Source: Methylotenera versatilis 301 (GTDB lineage: Bacteria > Pseudomonadota > Gammaproteobacteria > Burkholderiales > Methylophilaceae). From it: a DNA stretch of 64,000 nucleotides. A program made the translations under genes and the position numbers. Location: contig NC_014207.1 in the NCBI RefSeq assembly GCF_000093025.1, positions 1,860,001 to 1,924,000 on the forward strand, read 5' to 3'. The notes under the pieces are model-generated. The model was not told the origin of the DNA and did not search any database. It saw only the letters and a program-made list of their open reading frames with translations. Numbering within the stretch: position 1 is the first letter of the stretch; each line of letters starts with the position of its first letter. Shown here piece by piece: positions 49,041 to 57,714 of this stretch.

Positions 49041-49619
49041 TTAAAAAAGTTCAATATCACCTGTCGCCATATCTTGCTGATCGACTGAGCGTCTTAAACC
49101 CCCAGAAAGCGCTCGACTTCCAGCATGCAAACTGTGGCTCATCTCATCTAGAAATTTAGCAATCTCTTCATGCTCATGTTCGGGGTCTATCTCATCGCTG
49201 TGATTACCTAATTCATGCAACAAATCTTTTAAGCCATTCACTCGTTTAATCGTTCTAGTCAGCAACTGACTGGTGAGATCTTGAAACTGCAAGCCGGTCA
49301 CGGCGGCATTCACCTCTTCACCTATTTTTGTCTTAAAATCTTCTAATTTCTTTGTTTCATTGGTGTCAAATTGATGGGTCAACATTAAGTTATTGAGTAC
49401 AGCTTGTTGAGCTGTAACAGCTTCGTGCACTGCCATAAAACTCACACCAAGCTTTTCAATAGCTTCACTAAGTAAAAAGGTGGTTTGTAGCAAATCAGCC
49501 TCAACCTCCACTAGGTGTTGCTTCCCATGGTCTGCAACCGTGGCAAGCAAGCTTCTTAATTCAGTAGTTGGTAATGTTTTCATGTCCATCTCATCATGCT
49601 CCAAAGTGCTGTATTTCAA
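49041..49619 (-). CDS. CheZ-like CheY-P phosphatase (divergent)
   Basis: A 192-residue helical protein placed just upstream of cheY. The motif LQFQDLTSQLLTRTIKRV contains D114 and Q118 in the QDLTxQ arrangement that E. coli CheZ uses (D143, Q147) to remove phosphate from CheY. The C-terminal peptide GDIELF resembles the CheY-binding tail of CheZ, which also ends in phenylalanine. Overall similarity outside these motifs is low and the length is a little short, so this is a motif-and-context call. ATG at codon 11 (49589), with GGAG 9 bases upstream, may be the true start. Confidence 0.6.
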   Translation of the reverse strand: MKYSTLEHDEMDMKTLPTTELRSLLATVADHGKQHLVEVEADLLQTTFLLSEAIEKLGVSFMAVHEAVTAQQAVLNNLMLTHQFDTNETKKLEDFKTKIGEEVNAAVTGLQFQDLTSQLLTRTIKRVNGLKDLLHELGNHSDEIDPEHEHEEIAKFLDEMSHSLHAGSRALSGGLRRSVDQQDMATGDIELF

Positions 49620-49682
49620 TTTAGTGAATACGACCAGTTAAACTAATCAATTCGAATTTTTATTTCCAACCTGCAAATATCA

Positions 49683-50618
49683 TTATGGATTCTTGATTGC
49701 TGTGCTGATATCAGCTGAATTGGAGTCAGAAGGCACATTCACTGCTGCGCCATCTTTTAATGCATTCTCTTCAGCCTGTTTATTCATAATGATGATGCTG
49801 ATACGCCTATTGGTCGCATCGAACGGATTTTCTTTGTTAAACAAACTCGCAGAAGAAAGTCCAACCACCCTTAGTAACTTAGTTTCATCCATACCTCCAG
49901 CGACCAACTCTCGGCGAGATGCGTTAGCACGGTCAGATGACAACTCCCAATTGCTGTAAGACTTCTCACCATTAGGATACGGTGTTGCGTCAGTGTGCCC
50001 AGACAGGCTGATTTTGTTCGGTACGTCATTCAAAGTTTTACCCAGCTCTTGTAATATCTGCTTGGCATAAGGCTGCATTTCAGCTTTTGATGAGTTAAAC
50101 ATAGCGCGATTTTGCTCATCCACAATCTGCACACGCAAGCCATCAGAAGTAATATCCAGCAACAACTGGTTTTTAAACTTACTTAAAGTTGGACTGTCAT
50201 CAATCGCTTTTTCGATTTTCTTTTTCAGCTCTTCTAGTTTCACTTTTTCAGCTTGCTCTAAAGCTTTTTTGGCCTCTTCAGCATCAATCGATGTTTTCTT
50301 ACCATCAGCCCCGTCTATCTTCTTAACCTGTCCAGATTTTTTAGTAAAATCCTTACCGCCACCACCCTTAATTAAGGTGTCGCTCGCACCAACTGCAGTA
50401 CCACCAGTCAATGCAACCATTAAAGGAGTATTAAAGTAATCTGAAATACCGGCTTTTTGCTCTTTTGATGTAGAGCCAAGCAGCCACATTAATAGAAAGA
50501 ATGCCATCATGGCTGTTACAAAGTCAGCGTAAGCAATTTTCCATGCGCCTCCATGGTGACCGCCTCCACCTTTTTTAATCTTTTTAACAATAATCGGTCT
50601 TACGCGTTCTTCAGCCAT
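49683..50618 (-). CDS. motB: Flagellar stator protein MotB
   Basis: A 311-residue stator subunit. It has a basic, glycine/histidine-rich N-terminus, one membrane span (about 28-48) carrying the proton-binding D32 in IAYADFVTAMMAFFLLMW (same number as E. coli MotB), a plug/linker rich in lysine and glutamate (about 100-145), and an OmpA-like peptidoglycan-binding domain (about 185-290; SGHTDATPYP, SNWELSSDRANASRREL, NRRISIII). It lies 41 bases after motA on the same strand. The aspartate and MotA pairing suggest a proton-driven unit. Confidence 0.95.
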   Translation of the reverse strand: MAEERVRPIIVKKIKKGGGGHHGGAWKIAYADFVTAMMAFFLLMWLLGSTSKEQKAGISDYFNTPLMVALTGGTAVGASDTLIKGGGGKDFTKKSGQVKKIDGADGKKTSIDAEEAKKALEQAEKVKLEELKKKIEKAIDDSPTLSKFKNQLLLDITSDGLRVQIVDEQNRAMFNSSKAEMQPYAKQILQELGKTLNDVPNKISLSGHTDATPYPNGEKSYSNWELSSDRANASRRELVAGGMDETKLLRVVGLSSASLFNKENPFDATNRRISIIIMNKQAEENALKDGAAVNVPSDSNSADISTAIKNP

Positions 50619-50659
50619 TACATGCTCCGTATTCAGTCATTGTTCTGTTTAACAATTAG

Positions 50660-51520
50660 TTATTTGCCTTTAGCTTGTTTAATGTGTGCTTCAAGTTCGG
50701 CAAAACCTGGACGTTCTGTTGAGTAAAGAATTTTTCTGCCAAACTCGACGGCGATCGCTGGTGCATAGCCATTTAAACTAGAAATAAGTGTGACTTTTAC
50801 GGCGTTATACATCTTGGTGCTTTCTTCTAGCTTCTGCTCTAACAAGCCTGAAAGTGGGCCAACGAAACCATAAGCCAGTAAAATACCCAAGAACGTACCA
50901 ACCAATGCATGACCAATCATCTCGCCTAATTCAGGTGGCGGTTTATCTAAACTCCCCATGGTATGCACTACCCCCATTACCGCTGCCACAATACCGAACG
51001 CTGGCAATGCATCGCCAAGTTTGGCAATGCAATGTGCTGGCACATGACCTTCCATATGATGCGTTTCAATTTCGCTTTCCATTAATGTTTCAATCTGAAA
51101 AGCATCCATGTTTCCTGAACCCATCAGACGCAAATAATCAGTAATAAACTCGATTAGATGATGATCGTGTAATAGTTTTGGATATTTGCTAAAAAGTGGA
51201 CTTGCCTCTGGATTTTCGACATCGTTTTCGATCGACATCATCCCGTCTTTGCGGATTTTGGCGAGAATCTCAAATAACATCGCCAGCAAATCCATATATA
51301 GCGCTTTATTATATTTAGAGCCTTTAAATAAAGTCGGGAGTGATTTACCTGTTGCTTTAAGTGCTTTAATATCGTTACCAACCACAAAAGCACCCAGTGC
51401 CCCACCAAAAATCATGAGTAACTCTAAGGGTTGCCACAATCCGCCTAAATGGCCGCCGCCCAAGGCATAGCCACCAAAAATTGTGCCCAATATCACAACG
51501 TATCCGATAATGACAAACAT
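50660..51520 (-). CDS. motA: Flagellar stator protein MotA
   Basis: A 286-residue four-span membrane protein forming the ion channel with MotB. TM1-2 are about 1-50 (IGYVVILGTIFGGYALGGG), followed by a large charged cytoplasmic loop (about 70-165) that contacts FliG, and TM3-4 at about 165-225 (GDALPAFGIVAAVMGVVHTM and GTFLGILLAYGFVGPLSGLL). These contain the conserved prolines P169 and P218-type positions. Normal length for the E. coli-type MotA. The 267-base gap upstream (51521-51787) is AT-rich and probably holds its promoter; no FlhDC or sigma-28 site is assigned. Confidence 0.95.
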   Translation of the reverse strand: MFVIIGYVVILGTIFGGYALGGGHLGGLWQPLELLMIFGGALGAFVVGNDIKALKATGKSLPTLFKGSKYNKALYMDLLAMLFEILAKIRKDGMMSIENDVENPEASPLFSKYPKLLHDHHLIEFITDYLRLMGSGNMDAFQIETLMESEIETHHMEGHVPAHCIAKLGDALPAFGIVAAVMGVVHTMGSLDKPPPELGEMIGHALVGTFLGILLAYGFVGPLSGLLEQKLEESTKMYNAVKVTLISSLNGYAPAIAVEFGRKILYSTERPGFAELEAHIKQAKGK

Positions 51521-51787
51521 GTTAAATTACTCCAGACCTGATCAATAGAATTTGTAGTGCTAGATAATTACGGCTATCTAATTAGGTTCAGAATATCAAG
51601 CAACTATGCAAATCAATCTGTGGAATAAAGGGCTGTTTTTAGCCTTATATTGTGATTAGTACTTAGCAATAGAACTAAGCTATAGATGTAAAGATGGGAA
51701 AAAACAGCGCTTAGCGGCAAAGCTTGAAGATGGAAACTGTGTAGATTAAAAAAAGTTGATCCGCTAGTAAATAAGCACTAAGGTCGG

Positions 51788-52735
51788 CTATGCAATTTTC
51801 CAAACATAGATTTCTGGCGTGTTTTTATTGCCGAGAATACGTATATTTTCTGGCACGCCTGGAATCTCAAATTCGAGACTGATTAACAGGCTGCCAGGGC
51901 GCATCTCTTTGCTGGCTTTATCCCACAACATGCGCATAGCTGCTGGTGATAGATAAGCAAAAATGACATCATAATTTGCAAAATCCAGCGCCTGATAATT
52001 ACCCAAAATAAATTTGGCAGATGACCTGCGGAATTTGGCACGAATAAAGCTAATCACCCAAGGTAATGGTGCAATCTCTATGCCCTCAATTTGGCTATCT
52101 GGCCTTGTTTTAGCCATATACATAGACATATCACCCAAGCCGCTGCCAATATCAATTAAACGCACAGGATTATCTTGCGGAATGATGTTGGCTACTTGCT
52201 GCCAAACCACAGGGCGAGATGGGAAGAATGGAACTTGAGTGCGAAATGTCGTCCAAAATAGACTCAAGCTGATAACGAAACCGACAAGATAAACTGCATT
52301 TGGGATATGCCATTGAAACATAATCCACGCGGTGAGAGGAAAGCATAAGTGTATCCAACGCCACCAAGTTGCCATGCCTGCGAGATAAGAAAGTGTCGCG
52401 GCAAATAGTGCCTGCATCAGCACTAAAGTAAAAATTGAAATATTTAAATTAGCGCCAAAATAGACTGTAACAGCAAAATTTACTATCCATATTACTGCGG
52501 CTACTATCAGCAACGCGGCACATTGAATCAACACCGCAAGTGTTGCTGGTACTAATCGCATATTTGGCCTAACTGTCATTCGTAACTTATTGACAGCACT
52601 CTTTAACAATGACTCTTTATAAAATGATTGCTTATCTACTCGCTTTTGAGGTTGAGCCTTATACTCTAACCGCGATTGTGCCAGACTAGATTTAACGTCA
52701 TATTTCAAACCATACTTATTGAACACCTTCTGCAT
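51788..52735 (-). CDS. Membrane-anchored class I SAM-dependent methyltransferase
   Basis: A protein of about 315 residues. The basic N-terminal tail is followed by three to four membrane spans (about 60-165: VLIQCAALLIVAAVIWIVNF, LVLMQALFAATLSYLAGMA and AVYLVGFVISLSLFW). The cytoplasmic Rossmann domain has SAM motif I LIDIGSGLGDMSMYMA and later acidic motifs (IEGIEIAPLP; YDVIFAYLSPAAM). The ATG at 52735 is preferred; a longer form would need TTG at 52750. The substrate is unknown. It lies between flhC and motA on the same strand, so it may be transcribed with the motility genes, but no flagellar role is shown. Confidence 0.75.
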   Translation of the reverse strand: MQKVFNKYGLKYDVKSSLAQSRLEYKAQPQKRVDKQSFYKESLLKSAVNKLRMTVRPNMRLVPATLAVLIQCAALLIVAAVIWIVNFAVTVYFGANLNISIFTLVLMQALFAATLSYLAGMATWWRWIHLCFPLTAWIMFQWHIPNAVYLVGFVISLSLFWTTFRTQVPFFPSRPVVWQQVANIIPQDNPVRLIDIGSGLGDMSMYMAKTRPDSQIEGIEIAPLPWVISFIRAKFRRSSAKFILGNYQALDFANYDVIFAYLSPAAMRMLWDKASKEMRPGSLLISLEFEIPGVPENIRILGNKNTPEIYVWKIA

Positions 52736-52784
52736 GATTGATATTGTCAATAAATCGTTTTATAACAAGTCGCTCACTCAATAT

Positions 52785-53345
52785 TTATGCTGGAATAGCG
52801 ACTAACTTATAAGTTAATTCTTTAGCCTTTTTAGTTTTACCTGCACGTGAAGGCACATGGCATAAATTGCATACATATTTGTGATTTAAGTCATAGCTAT
52901 TCACAATAAAACTACCGCCACAGCAATTACAACTTTGCATTTTCAACATTTTGCTTTCAACAAAACGTACCAATGTCCAAGCGCGTGTCATTGACAATAC
53001 TGGCTCTTCTTCGCCCTCTTGCTCCACTTGTTGCAAGTAAAGACTGTAAGCTTTAATGATGGCGTGTATGCCTTTTTCATCGGTGTAATCCACCATGAAT
53101 TTGTATATATTAAAGAAAATTGATGAGTGAATATTTGGCTGCCAAGTTAAGAACCAATCAGTCGAGAATGGCAACATCCCTTTTGGTGGAGATACGCCTT
53201 TTAGCTCTTTGTAAAGTTTGATTAAGCGTTCACGAGATAAGGTTGTTTGAGATTCCAGAAGTTGTAATCTAGCACCTAGTTTAATCATTTTAATTGCTAG
53301 TTGGATTTGTTCTGCTTCATTCACTACACTTTTCTTTTCCATCAT
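52785..53345 (-). CDS. flhC: Flagellar master regulator subunit FlhC
   Basis: A 186-residue subunit of the FlhD4C2 activator that switches on class II flagellar promoters. It has the N-terminal helical part (AIKMIKLGARLQLLESQTTL) and the C-terminal zinc centre with cysteines in MQSCNCCGGSF and YVCNLCHVP, the four-cysteine arrangement typical of FlhC. The second ATG (53342) is better spaced from the AGGGGAA ribosome site. It is 45 bases after flhD on the same strand. Normal length. Confidence 0.93.
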   Translation of the reverse strand: MMEKKSVVNEAEQIQLAIKMIKLGARLQLLESQTTLSRERLIKLYKELKGVSPPKGMLPFSTDWFLTWQPNIHSSIFFNIYKFMVDYTDEKGIHAIIKAYSLYLQQVEQEGEEEPVLSMTRAWTLVRFVESKMLKMQSCNCCGGSFIVNSYDLNHKYVCNLCHVPSRAGKTKKAKELTYKLVAIPA

Positions 53346-53390
53346 ATTCCCCTTAACTTAAAGTCAAACGCTATTCGCTAACTCATGTGA

Positions 53391-53711
53391 TTAATGTGCC
53401 ATTGCTTCGGCATTTTGGCCTGCCATTAAAACAGCAGTATGCAAGTGGGCTTGTGCGCGATCTTTTGTATAATTTGTTAACATGCCCAAAATTGCGCTAT
53501 CATCAAAACGGAAACGTGCTAGCATCATGTTTGCGTTACTGAGTTTAAGTAACTGTAAGTTGCTTAAACCTTCGAGCAAATCTGCGATGTCTTTGCTGAT
53601 ACCTAGGCGGAAAATTGCAGTGGCTTTATCTGAACGGATTAACTGCTGTGCCAACATTAAGTAGTTTAAGTTTGCATCTTTAATTTCTGCCATCATTTCA
53701 AATTCGTTCAT
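53391..53711 (-). CDS. flhD: Flagellar master regulator subunit FlhD
   Basis: The helical FlhD subunit of FlhD4C2, 106 residues from the ATG at 53711. That start has a good ribosome site (GGGGA, 6-7 bases before) and gives the family's usual length and N-terminus (MNEFEMMAEIKDANLNYLML). A longer frame from 53789 adds 26 residues without family match and is not used. Core motifs LAQQLIRSDKATAIFRLGIS and the C-terminal SAILGMLTNYTKDRA region are visible. The divergent spacer to flhB (53712-54445) must carry its promoter. Confidence 0.92.
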   Translation of the reverse strand: MNEFEMMAEIKDANLNYLMLAQQLIRSDKATAIFRLGISKDIADLLEGLSNLQLLKLSNANMMLARFRFDDSAILGMLTNYTKDRAQAHLHTAVLMAGQNAEAMAH

Positions 53712-53839
53712 TTTATTTCCCCATTCATTTTTACTTCGGTTGTAAATAATGTGTTGCGCGTATGGGTTGTACTTTGAGCTTATTAACATATCTTAACAAT
53801 TAGGGTTTGTCGGTTAATTCGGTAGGATAAGCGGACGCA

Positions 53840-53876
53840 CCCATGTAGGTGTTTGTCTTACAAACACCTACATGGG
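53840..53876. repeat. REP-like perfect hairpin upstream of flhD
   Basis: CCCATGTAGGTGTTTGT (53840-53856), loop CTT, then its exact 17-base complement. No T-run follows on either strand, so it is not a standard terminator. It shares GTAGG...CCTAC ends and GGTGTTTG with the REPIN-like element at 48426-48498. Confidence 0.7.
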
Positions 53877-54191
53877 GCTAATGGAATCTATATATATCAA
53901 TCACTTAACCAATCGTAAATAGTTAAAGTGTGTGTAAGAATGTGTTAAATCTGTAATTTCATTCTAAAAAATATCCTAAAAATTTTCTAAAGTTTTACAA
54001 AGCTTCACCGTTACCACTGTTTACGTATTAGTTTTTGACTATAAAACTCAATACGTTAAGAACATTGACGGCATTCATTTCAAATTCTTTAATCCGATTA
54101 CAAAATAATTTGTAAAAACAATTTCGGTTTCATCTAATAAACATTTATCGGCAGCACTTTAGAAAACTTTAGGGAAATTTCGAAAAAATAT

Positions 54192-54213
54192 TAATTATTT
54201 TTAAAAATAATTA
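54192..54213. repeat. AT-only perfect palindrome upstream of flhB
   Basis: Eleven bases TAATTATTTTT followed at once by their exact complement. It sits in the flhD/flhB spacer about 230 bases before flhB. Such sequence can form by chance in AT-rich DNA. Confidence 0.5.
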
Positions 54214-54445
54214 TAAGTTTATGAATTTATTGATAAAAATTCAGTAAATAATCTATAGAAAACAGCTTTTAAGGTGGTTAATTAGTTTAAATCTCACCGC
54301 AGACACTCAAGAAAGGGCTGGTTTCACCCTTTTATTCCAAAGATGCAATCGCATTGATTCGCCTGATAATTCATCCCATGTAGTCAACAAAGTAACAAGA
54401 ATATTTTTACTTGAATGTTGATTTGAACAAACTTTAGGAATCGTC

Positions 54446-55630
54446 ATGGCAGAAGACAGCGATTTAGAAAAAACAGAACAGGCCTCCTCCAAGCGCTTAG
54501 AAGAAGCTCGGAAAGAAGGCGATGTGCCACGCTCTCGCGAGTTGGCCACTGTCACTGTGCTTTTCACCGCTGGCTTAACCATACTGATCATGAGCGAACA
54601 TCTTAATCAAGCATTGAAAACCACAATGAGTGCCGGTTTACAATTTGATCGAACTGCAGCATTTGAGCCAACTGTCTTACTCATGAGAACAGCAGATTCG
54701 ATTTCATCTTTATTAACGGCATTCGCGCCGCTAGCTTTAATTTTAGTAGCAGTCGCTATTGCAGCACCTGTACTAGTAGGTGGTTGGATATTTAGTGGCA
54801 AAGCCTTCGTACCACAATTTAGCCGGTTAAATCCCATTAAAGGTTTAACTAACATCATCTCCAAAAACTCGCTGGTTGAATTAGTTAAATCAATTGCAAA
54901 AGTAATGCTCGTTGGAATAGTGGCATATGTTGTCATATCGCATGATATGGAGCCTATCCTTACACTTTCTACGTTGCCATTGAAATCCAGCATCGCTCAA
55001 GTAGGAAGTTTAATGTTGACTGGCTTCTTAACCATCGTCAGCACCTTGGTGTTTATTGCTGCGATTGATGTGCCATACCAACTTTACCATTACGCTAATA
55101 AGCTAAAAATGACTAAAGAAGAGGTTCGCCAAGAATCTAAAGAGTCTGACGGTAACCCAGAAATCAAAGCCAAAATTCGCCAACAACAGCGCGAAATGGC
55201 TAAACGCAGAATGATGTCTGAAATTCCAAATGCAGACGTAGTGATTACCAACCCTACCCATTATGCAGTTGCCATTAAATATCAAGATGAAGGTATGCGT
55301 GCTCCTGTTGTCGTAGCTAAAGGTGCAGATGAAGTGGCACTGAAAATTCGTGAAGTTGCTGGTGAGCACAAAGTACTCATTATGGAGTCACCAAAATTAG
55401 CACGTGCTTTATACGCACACACCGAACTTGGTAACGAAATTCCTGAAGCTTTATATTCAGCAGTGGCTGAAATATTGGCTTACGTATTCCAAATGCGCAT
55501 CTTTAAAAAGGATGGCGGTTTCTACCCAGAAATTCCAACAACACTTGCTGTACCTGATGCGCTTGATCCTCATAGCCTATTACCAGCGCCTAGTGTGAGT
55601 GATATTGAAGATTCAGGAGTATTCATCTAA
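54446..55630 (+). CDS. flhB: Flagellar export-gate protein FlhB
   Basis: A 394-residue membrane protein of the flagellar type III export gate that sets the switch from hook to filament substrates. The N-terminal soluble stretch (DLEKTEQASSKRLEEARKEG) precedes four membrane spans (about 30-215). The cytoplasmic domain carries the autocleavage site N269-P270-T271-H272 in VITNPTHYAVAIKY. AGGA lies 6 bases before the ATG. Its stop overlaps the flhA start by one base (TAATG), so the two are coupled. Confidence 0.97.
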   Translation: MAEDSDLEKTEQASSKRLEEARKEGDVPRSRELATVTVLFTAGLTILIMSEHLNQALKTTMSAGLQFDRTAAFEPTVLLMRTADSISSLLTAFAPLALILVAVAIAAPVLVGGWIFSGKAFVPQFSRLNPIKGLTNIISKNSLVELVKSIAKVMLVGIVAYVVISHDMEPILTLSTLPLKSSIAQVGSLMLTGFLTIVSTLVFIAAIDVPYQLYHYANKLKMTKEEVRQESKESDGNPEIKAKIRQQQREMAKRRMMSEIPNADVVITNPTHYAVAIKYQDEGMRAPVVVAKGADEVALKIREVAGEHKVLIMESPKLARALYAHTELGNEIPEALYSAVAEILAYVFQMRIFKKDGGFYPEIPTTLAVPDALDPHSLLPAPSVSDIEDSGVFI

Positions 55631-57714
55631 TGAACGGGCTTAACCTACCACCTTGGATGAACAAGCTCGCAAGCCGTAATATTGCGGCACCGGCTATTAT
55701 CATCTTGCTGTTAGCAATGATGATATTGCCACTACCAGCGGTTATTTTAGACGTGTTATTTAGCTTCAATATCGCCATCTCAGTCATGGTATTGCTCATT
55801 GGCTTACAAACCAAAAAAGCGCTAGATTTCATTGCATTCCCTACCGTATTGCTCATGACCACCATGCTACGTTTATCGCTTAACGTGGCTTCAACTCGTG
55901 TAGTGTTGGCTGAAGGTCACAATGGTCCTGACGCTGCAGGTAAAGTGATTGAAGCTTTTGGTCACTTCTTGATCGGCGGTAACTATACAGTCGGTATCGT
56001 AGTTTTCGTGATTTTGACTATCATCAACTTCACAGTTGTGACTAAAGGTGCTGGCCGTATCGCTGAAGTTGGCGCACGTTTTACCTTAGATGCAATGCCT
56101 GGTAAACAAATGGCGATTGATGCAGACTTAAACGCAGGTTTGATTGGCGAAGATGAGGCACGTCGCCGTCGTGCTGAAGTTGGCCAAGAGTCAGAATTCT
56201 ACGGCGCGATGGATGGTGCAAGTAAATATGTGCGTGGTGACGCAGTCGCCGGCATCATGGTCATCATCATCAATATTGTAGGCGGTTTAGTGGTAGGTAT
56301 CGTGCAACATGATTTAGCCTTTGCCGATGCAGTTAAAAACTACACAATGTTAGCCATTGGTGATGGTTTAGTGGCACAAATCCCGTCACTTATCATTTCA
56401 GTGGCAGCCGGTGTGGTGGTATCACGCGTGGCTAATAATGAAGATATTGGCGGTCAGTTAGTTACACAATTATTCTCAAACTCAAAAGTGGTGTATGTCA
56501 CTGCTGGCATCATCGGCGGCATGGGTGCCATTCCAGGTATGCCGCACTTTGCATTCTTATTATTGGCGGCAATATTGGCTGGTGTAGCTTACTTCATCGC
56601 TGAACAGAAGAAAGTTGAAGATGCTGAACCTGTAGTAGAAGAAAAAGTTGAAGTGGTTTCAACGCTAGAGGAAGCCACTTGGGATGATGTAACGCCTGTT
56701 GACTTAATCGGCCTTGAAGTTGGCTATCGTTTGATTCCATTGGTAGATAAAGCACAAGGCGGTGATTTGCTTAAACGCATTAAAGGTTTACGCAAAAAAT
56801 TCGCACAAGAAGTTGGTTTCTTAGCACCTACTGTGCACATTCGTGACAACTTAGAACTCAAACCTTCTAGCTATAAAATCACACTTAAAGGTGTGGAAAT
56901 TGCTAGCGGTGAGTCTAATTACGCTCAATTCTTAGCCATCGACCCAGGCATGGTATCAGGCCCACTACCTGGCACTATGACGACAGACCCAGCATTTGGT
57001 TTACCTGCTGTGTGGATTGATAGCAACATTAAAGATGAAGCACAAAACATGGGTTACACCGTGGTTGATGCAGGTACGGTGATTGCGACTCACTTGAATC
57101 ATATTATTTCACTTCATGCCGCTGAATTGCTTGGTCGCCAAGAAGTACAACAATTGCTAGACCATATCAGCAAAGATTCACCAAAATTAGTTGAAGACTT
57201 AACACCAAAACTATTGTCACTTTCAGTGATTCAAAAAGTATTGCAAAACTTATTGTCTGAAGGTGTACATATTCGCGATATGCGCACTATTGTAGAAACA
57301 CTTTCTGAATACGCAACGCAAACACAAGATACTGGTGAGTTAACAGCCGTTGTCCGCGTTCAACTCGGCCGTGCCATCGTGCAACAACTATTCCCTACTG
57401 GTAATGAAGTCACAGTAATGACGCTTGATAGCAACCTTGAACGCCTATTAACTCAAGCGATGCAAGGCAATGGCACCGCAGGATCAGCCATTGAGCCCGG
57501 CATGGCCGAAACATTGTCCAGACAAGCCGAAACTGCTGCTAAACAACAAGAACAAATGGGTATGACGCCAGTATTACTGGTTTCAGCTCCACTTCGCGCT
57601 GCGTTATCTAAATTCTTACGCCGCGCTGTACCGCATCTTCGTGTGTTGTCGCACGACGAATTACCTGATTCAAAAACCATACGTGTCACTAGTCTTATTG
57701 GAGGTTCAGCATGA
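55630..57714 (+). CDS. flhA: Flagellar export-gate protein FlhA
   Basis: A 694-residue main export-gate subunit. The N-terminal half has about eight membrane spans and the conserved loop RIAEVGARFTLDAMPGKQMA (FHIPEP family), followed by AIDADLNAGLIGEDEARRRR. The C-terminal ring-forming domain runs from about 330 to 694, with chaperone/substrate docking regions such as GLPAVWIDSNIKDEAQNMGY. Normal length. It overlaps flhB by 1 base and flhF by 4 (ATGA). Confidence 0.97.
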   Translation: MNGLNLPPWMNKLASRNIAAPAIIILLLAMMILPLPAVILDVLFSFNIAISVMVLLIGLQTKKALDFIAFPTVLLMTTMLRLSLNVASTRVVLAEGHNGPDAAGKVIEAFGHFLIGGNYTVGIVVFVILTIINFTVVTKGAGRIAEVGARFTLDAMPGKQMAIDADLNAGLIGEDEARRRRAEVGQESEFYGAMDGASKYVRGDAVAGIMVIIINIVGGLVVGIVQHDLAFADAVKNYTMLAIGDGLVAQIPSLIISVAAGVVVSRVANNEDIGGQLVTQLFSNSKVVYVTAGIIGGMGAIPGMPHFAFLLLAAILAGVAYFIAEQKKVEDAEPVVEEKVEVVSTLEEATWDDVTPVDLIGLEVGYRLIPLVDKAQGGDLLKRIKGLRKKFAQEVGFLAPTVHIRDNLELKPSSYKITLKGVEIASGESNYAQFLAIDPGMVSGPLPGTMTTDPAFGLPAVWIDSNIKDEAQNMGYTVVDAGTVIATHLNHIISLHAAELLGRQEVQQLLDHISKDSPKLVEDLTPKLLSLSVIQKVLQNLLSEGVHIRDMRTIVETLSEYATQTQDTGELTAVVRVQLGRAIVQQLFPTGNEVTVMTLDSNLERLLTQAMQGNGTAGSAIEPGMAETLSRQAETAAKQQEQMGMTPVLLVSAPLRAALSKFLRRAVPHLRVLSHDELPDSKTIRVTSLIGGSA

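Larger units (their letters stand above)
53712..54445. other. AT-rich divergent regulatory region between flhD and flhB
   Basis: 734 bases with no convincing gene. It contains a REP-like hairpin (53840-53876), the inverted repeat TTACAAA-ATAA-TTTGTAA (54098-54115), a 22-base perfect AT palindrome (54192-54213) and a small AAAGGG/CCCTTT hairpin followed by a short T-run (about 54312-54333). It must hold promoters for both the flhDC and the flhBAFG-fliA transcripts. The AT-richness would suit silencing by an H-NS-like protein (inference). Confidence 0.5.

Noticed and set aside
52736-52750. TTG start for the membrane methyltransferase
   Set aside because: No ribosome site precedes it; an ATG five codons later gives a normal protein.
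53712-53789. 26-residue N-terminal extension of FlhD
   Set aside because: It does not match FlhD, while the internal ATG at 53711 has a good ribosome site and gives the usual length.
54312-54333. AAAGGG/CCCTTTT hairpin before flhB as a terminator or small RNA end
   Set aside because: A 6-base stem with a 9-base loop and a short T-run is too weak, and no upstream transcript is evident.
54307-54591. A 94-codon minus-strand frame over the start of flhB
   Set aside because: It is antisense to conserved flhB coding sequence and shows no family features.
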